Shown: positions 5,776 to 6,792 of the stretch, piece by piece
How the letters are laid out: each line of letters starts with the position of its first letter
Position numbering within the stretch: the stretch's first letter is position 1
Source of the DNA: an uncultured Eubacteriales bacterium
GTDB taxonomy: Bacteria; Bacillota; Clostridia; Lachnospirales; Lachnospiraceae
Assembly: GCA_900313765.1 (NCBI GenBank)
Contig: OMSN01000089.1
Span: forward strand, 1-6,792
Direction of reading: 5' to 3'
DNA length: 6,792 nucleotides
Notes under the pieces: generated by a model
What the model was told of the DNA's origin: nothing
Seen by the model: only the letters and a program-made list of their open reading frames with translations
Databases searched by the model: none
Translations under genes and position numbers: made by a program

Positions 5776-6792
5776 TCAGTAATTTCCCAGGATCTTCATA
5801 TTGATGGCTTCTTCCCGGATCCCCCGAAGTGCATTCCTGACACCCGGATCGTTCAGATTCCCTTCAAAATCAATAAAGAACCGGTACTCCCAGGATCTGC
5901 CCGGGATGGGCCTGGATTCAATGTGTGTCATATTCACATCATTGAAGATGCAGTTCGACAGGATATTATACAGAGTACCGGCTGAGTGAGGCAGTTCAAA
6001 ACAGATCGAGATCTTGCCTGCTCCACGCACGAATACTCTCTGATTGGTCACGATCATGAACCGGGTGGCATTTGCCTCCTGGTCATTGACATGTGCCTGC
6101 AGGACTTCAAGGCCAAACCTCCTGGCTGCGAACGCGCTTCCGATCGCTGCCTGGTCCTTCTTCCCTTCTTTGGCGATCTTCCTGGCCGCCAGGGCTGTAT
6201 TGCCGTAGGCAACCGCTTCCCAGTCACGGTGTTCCTGGAACAGTCCTTCGCACTGGGACAGCGCCTGGGGATGCGAGATGACCCTGCGGATGTCCTCCAT
6301 TCTTGTACCCGGGCAGGCCATCAGCACATGCTCCACAGGAACAATCTGCTCCGCCACAATGTAATTCTCAAAATCAACCAGAAGATCAAAATTATCCGTG
6401 ACGATCCCGGCGGTGGAATTCTCTATGGGAAGAACCGCATAATCGGCAGATCCTTCCGCGATCGCTTCCATCGCGTCCCGGAACTTCGGGACATGGAACG
6501 AATTCACGTCTTCACCGAAATAAGCTGCCATCGCCGCATGGCTGTAGGCACCTTCTTCACCCTGGAAGACGACGCGGATATTCTCACGGTCCAGATCTTC
6601 GATCTCGATAAACGGAAGCCTGCCATGGACGCCTGCCTTCTCCAGCATCGCAAACTGTCTCTTGCGGCTCATGCTCATCAACTGCGAGAACAGTTCCGTC
6701 ACACCCTTGCGGGTGAATTCTGAGTGGGCCAGTTCCCGGACCTTCTCGATCTTGGCTTTCTCGCGGTCCTTGTCATAGACCTTCCTGCCGGT
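5776..6792 (-). CDS. pheA: Bifunctional chorismate mutase / prephenate dehydratase (P-protein), N terminus cut by window edge
   Basis: The enzyme turns chorismate into prephenate and then phenylpyruvate, the committed branch to phenylalanine. The frame is open to the right edge, so 338 residues are visible; GTG at 6702 is an internal Val codon, not the start. Residues 1-51 are the C-terminal part of the AroQ-type chorismate mutase (GRKVYDKDREKAKIEKV, then FTRKGVTELFSQLMSMSRKRQ). The dehydratase domain spans about 72-258: FQGEEGAYSHAAMAAYFG (76-93), PIENSTAGIV (122-131), and the catalytic NATRFMIV (241-248, with the TRF motif). The ACT domain (about 260-335) has AGTLYNIL (271-278) and ESRP (292-295), the two phenylalanine-binding motifs, so feedback inhibition is expected. 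It ends in TGA at 5776. The fused architecture is common in Clostridia as well as in enteric bacteria. Any promoter or leader-based control lies outside the window. Confidence 0.96.
   Translation of the reverse strand, partial: TGRKVYDKDREKAKIEKVRELAHSEFTRKGVTELFSQLMSMSRKRQFAMLEKAGVHGRLPFIEIEDLDRENIRVVFQGEEGAYSHAAMAAYFGEDVNSFHVPKFRDAMEAIAEGSADYAVLPIENSTAGIVTDNFDLLVDFENYIVAEQIVPVEHVLMACPGTRMEDIRRVISHPQALSQCEGLFQEHRDWEAVAYGNTALAARKIAKEGKKDQAAIGSAFAARRFGLEVLQAHVNDQEANATRFMIVTNQRVFVRGAGKISICFELPHSAGTLYNILSNCIFNDVNMTHIESRPIPGRSWEYRFFIDFEGNLNDPGVRNALRGIREEAINMKILGNY

Noticed and set aside
6700..6702. GTG as the start of a 308-residue stand-alone prephenate dehydratase
   Set aside because: The frame stays open upstream to the window edge and the extra 30 codons encode recognisable chorismate mutase sequence (GRKVYDKDREKAKIEKV), so this GTG is an internal Val codon of a fused enzyme.
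5986..6723. A 245-codon plus-strand frame opposite pheA
   Set aside because: It is the antisense shadow of a clear prephenate dehydratase domain, with no independent support.

Overview
The window is a gene-dense stretch of one bacterial chromosome in which every supported gene lies on the minus strand. Transcription order runs from high to low coordinates: pheA (5' end cut by the right edge), a DUF815-type AAA+ ATPase, a Ppx/GppA-family phosphatase, ppk1 (polyphosphate kinase), and ispG (3' end cut by the left edge). Intergenic gaps are about 34 bases or less, one junction overlaps or nearly touches, and no terminator-like hairpin is visible between genes. The five genes therefore look like one operon or part of a longer one. 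Protein wording, the fused chorismate mutase-prephenate dehydratase, the DUF815 neighbour and the long Ppx with a C-terminal HD-like domain suggest an anaerobic Firmicute of the class Clostridia. A Lachnospiraceae-like member with roughly balanced to slightly GC-rich DNA is plausible, but this is inference from remembered family resemblance, not a search.

Region by region: 6792-5776 encodes the C-terminal part of chorismate mutase, then prephenate dehydratase and a regulatory ACT domain (phenylalanine synthesis). 5753-4404 encodes an ATPase with clear Walker A, Walker B and sensor motifs; its client is unknown. 4402-2855 encodes a Ppx/GppA-type phosphatase with a C-terminal HD-like domain. 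2843-321 encodes PPK1 with all catalytic residues present, plus an unusual N-terminal tail of about 100 residues in which a basic residue falls exactly every fourth position. 286-1 encodes the start of the MEP-pathway enzyme IspG.

Functionally the core is a polyphosphate module: PPK1 makes polyphosphate from ATP, and the adjacent Ppx-like protein presumably hydrolyses polyphosphate or (p)ppGpp. The flanking genes are housekeeping biosynthesis (phenylalanine, isoprenoids). The most noteworthy signals are the period-4 lysine tail of PPK1 with its underlying 12/24-bp DNA repeat, and substitutions in the Ppx homologue at positions that normally carry acidic residues. I found no mobile element, CRISPR array, RNA gene or phage feature. 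No stretch longer than 300 bases is without a gene.
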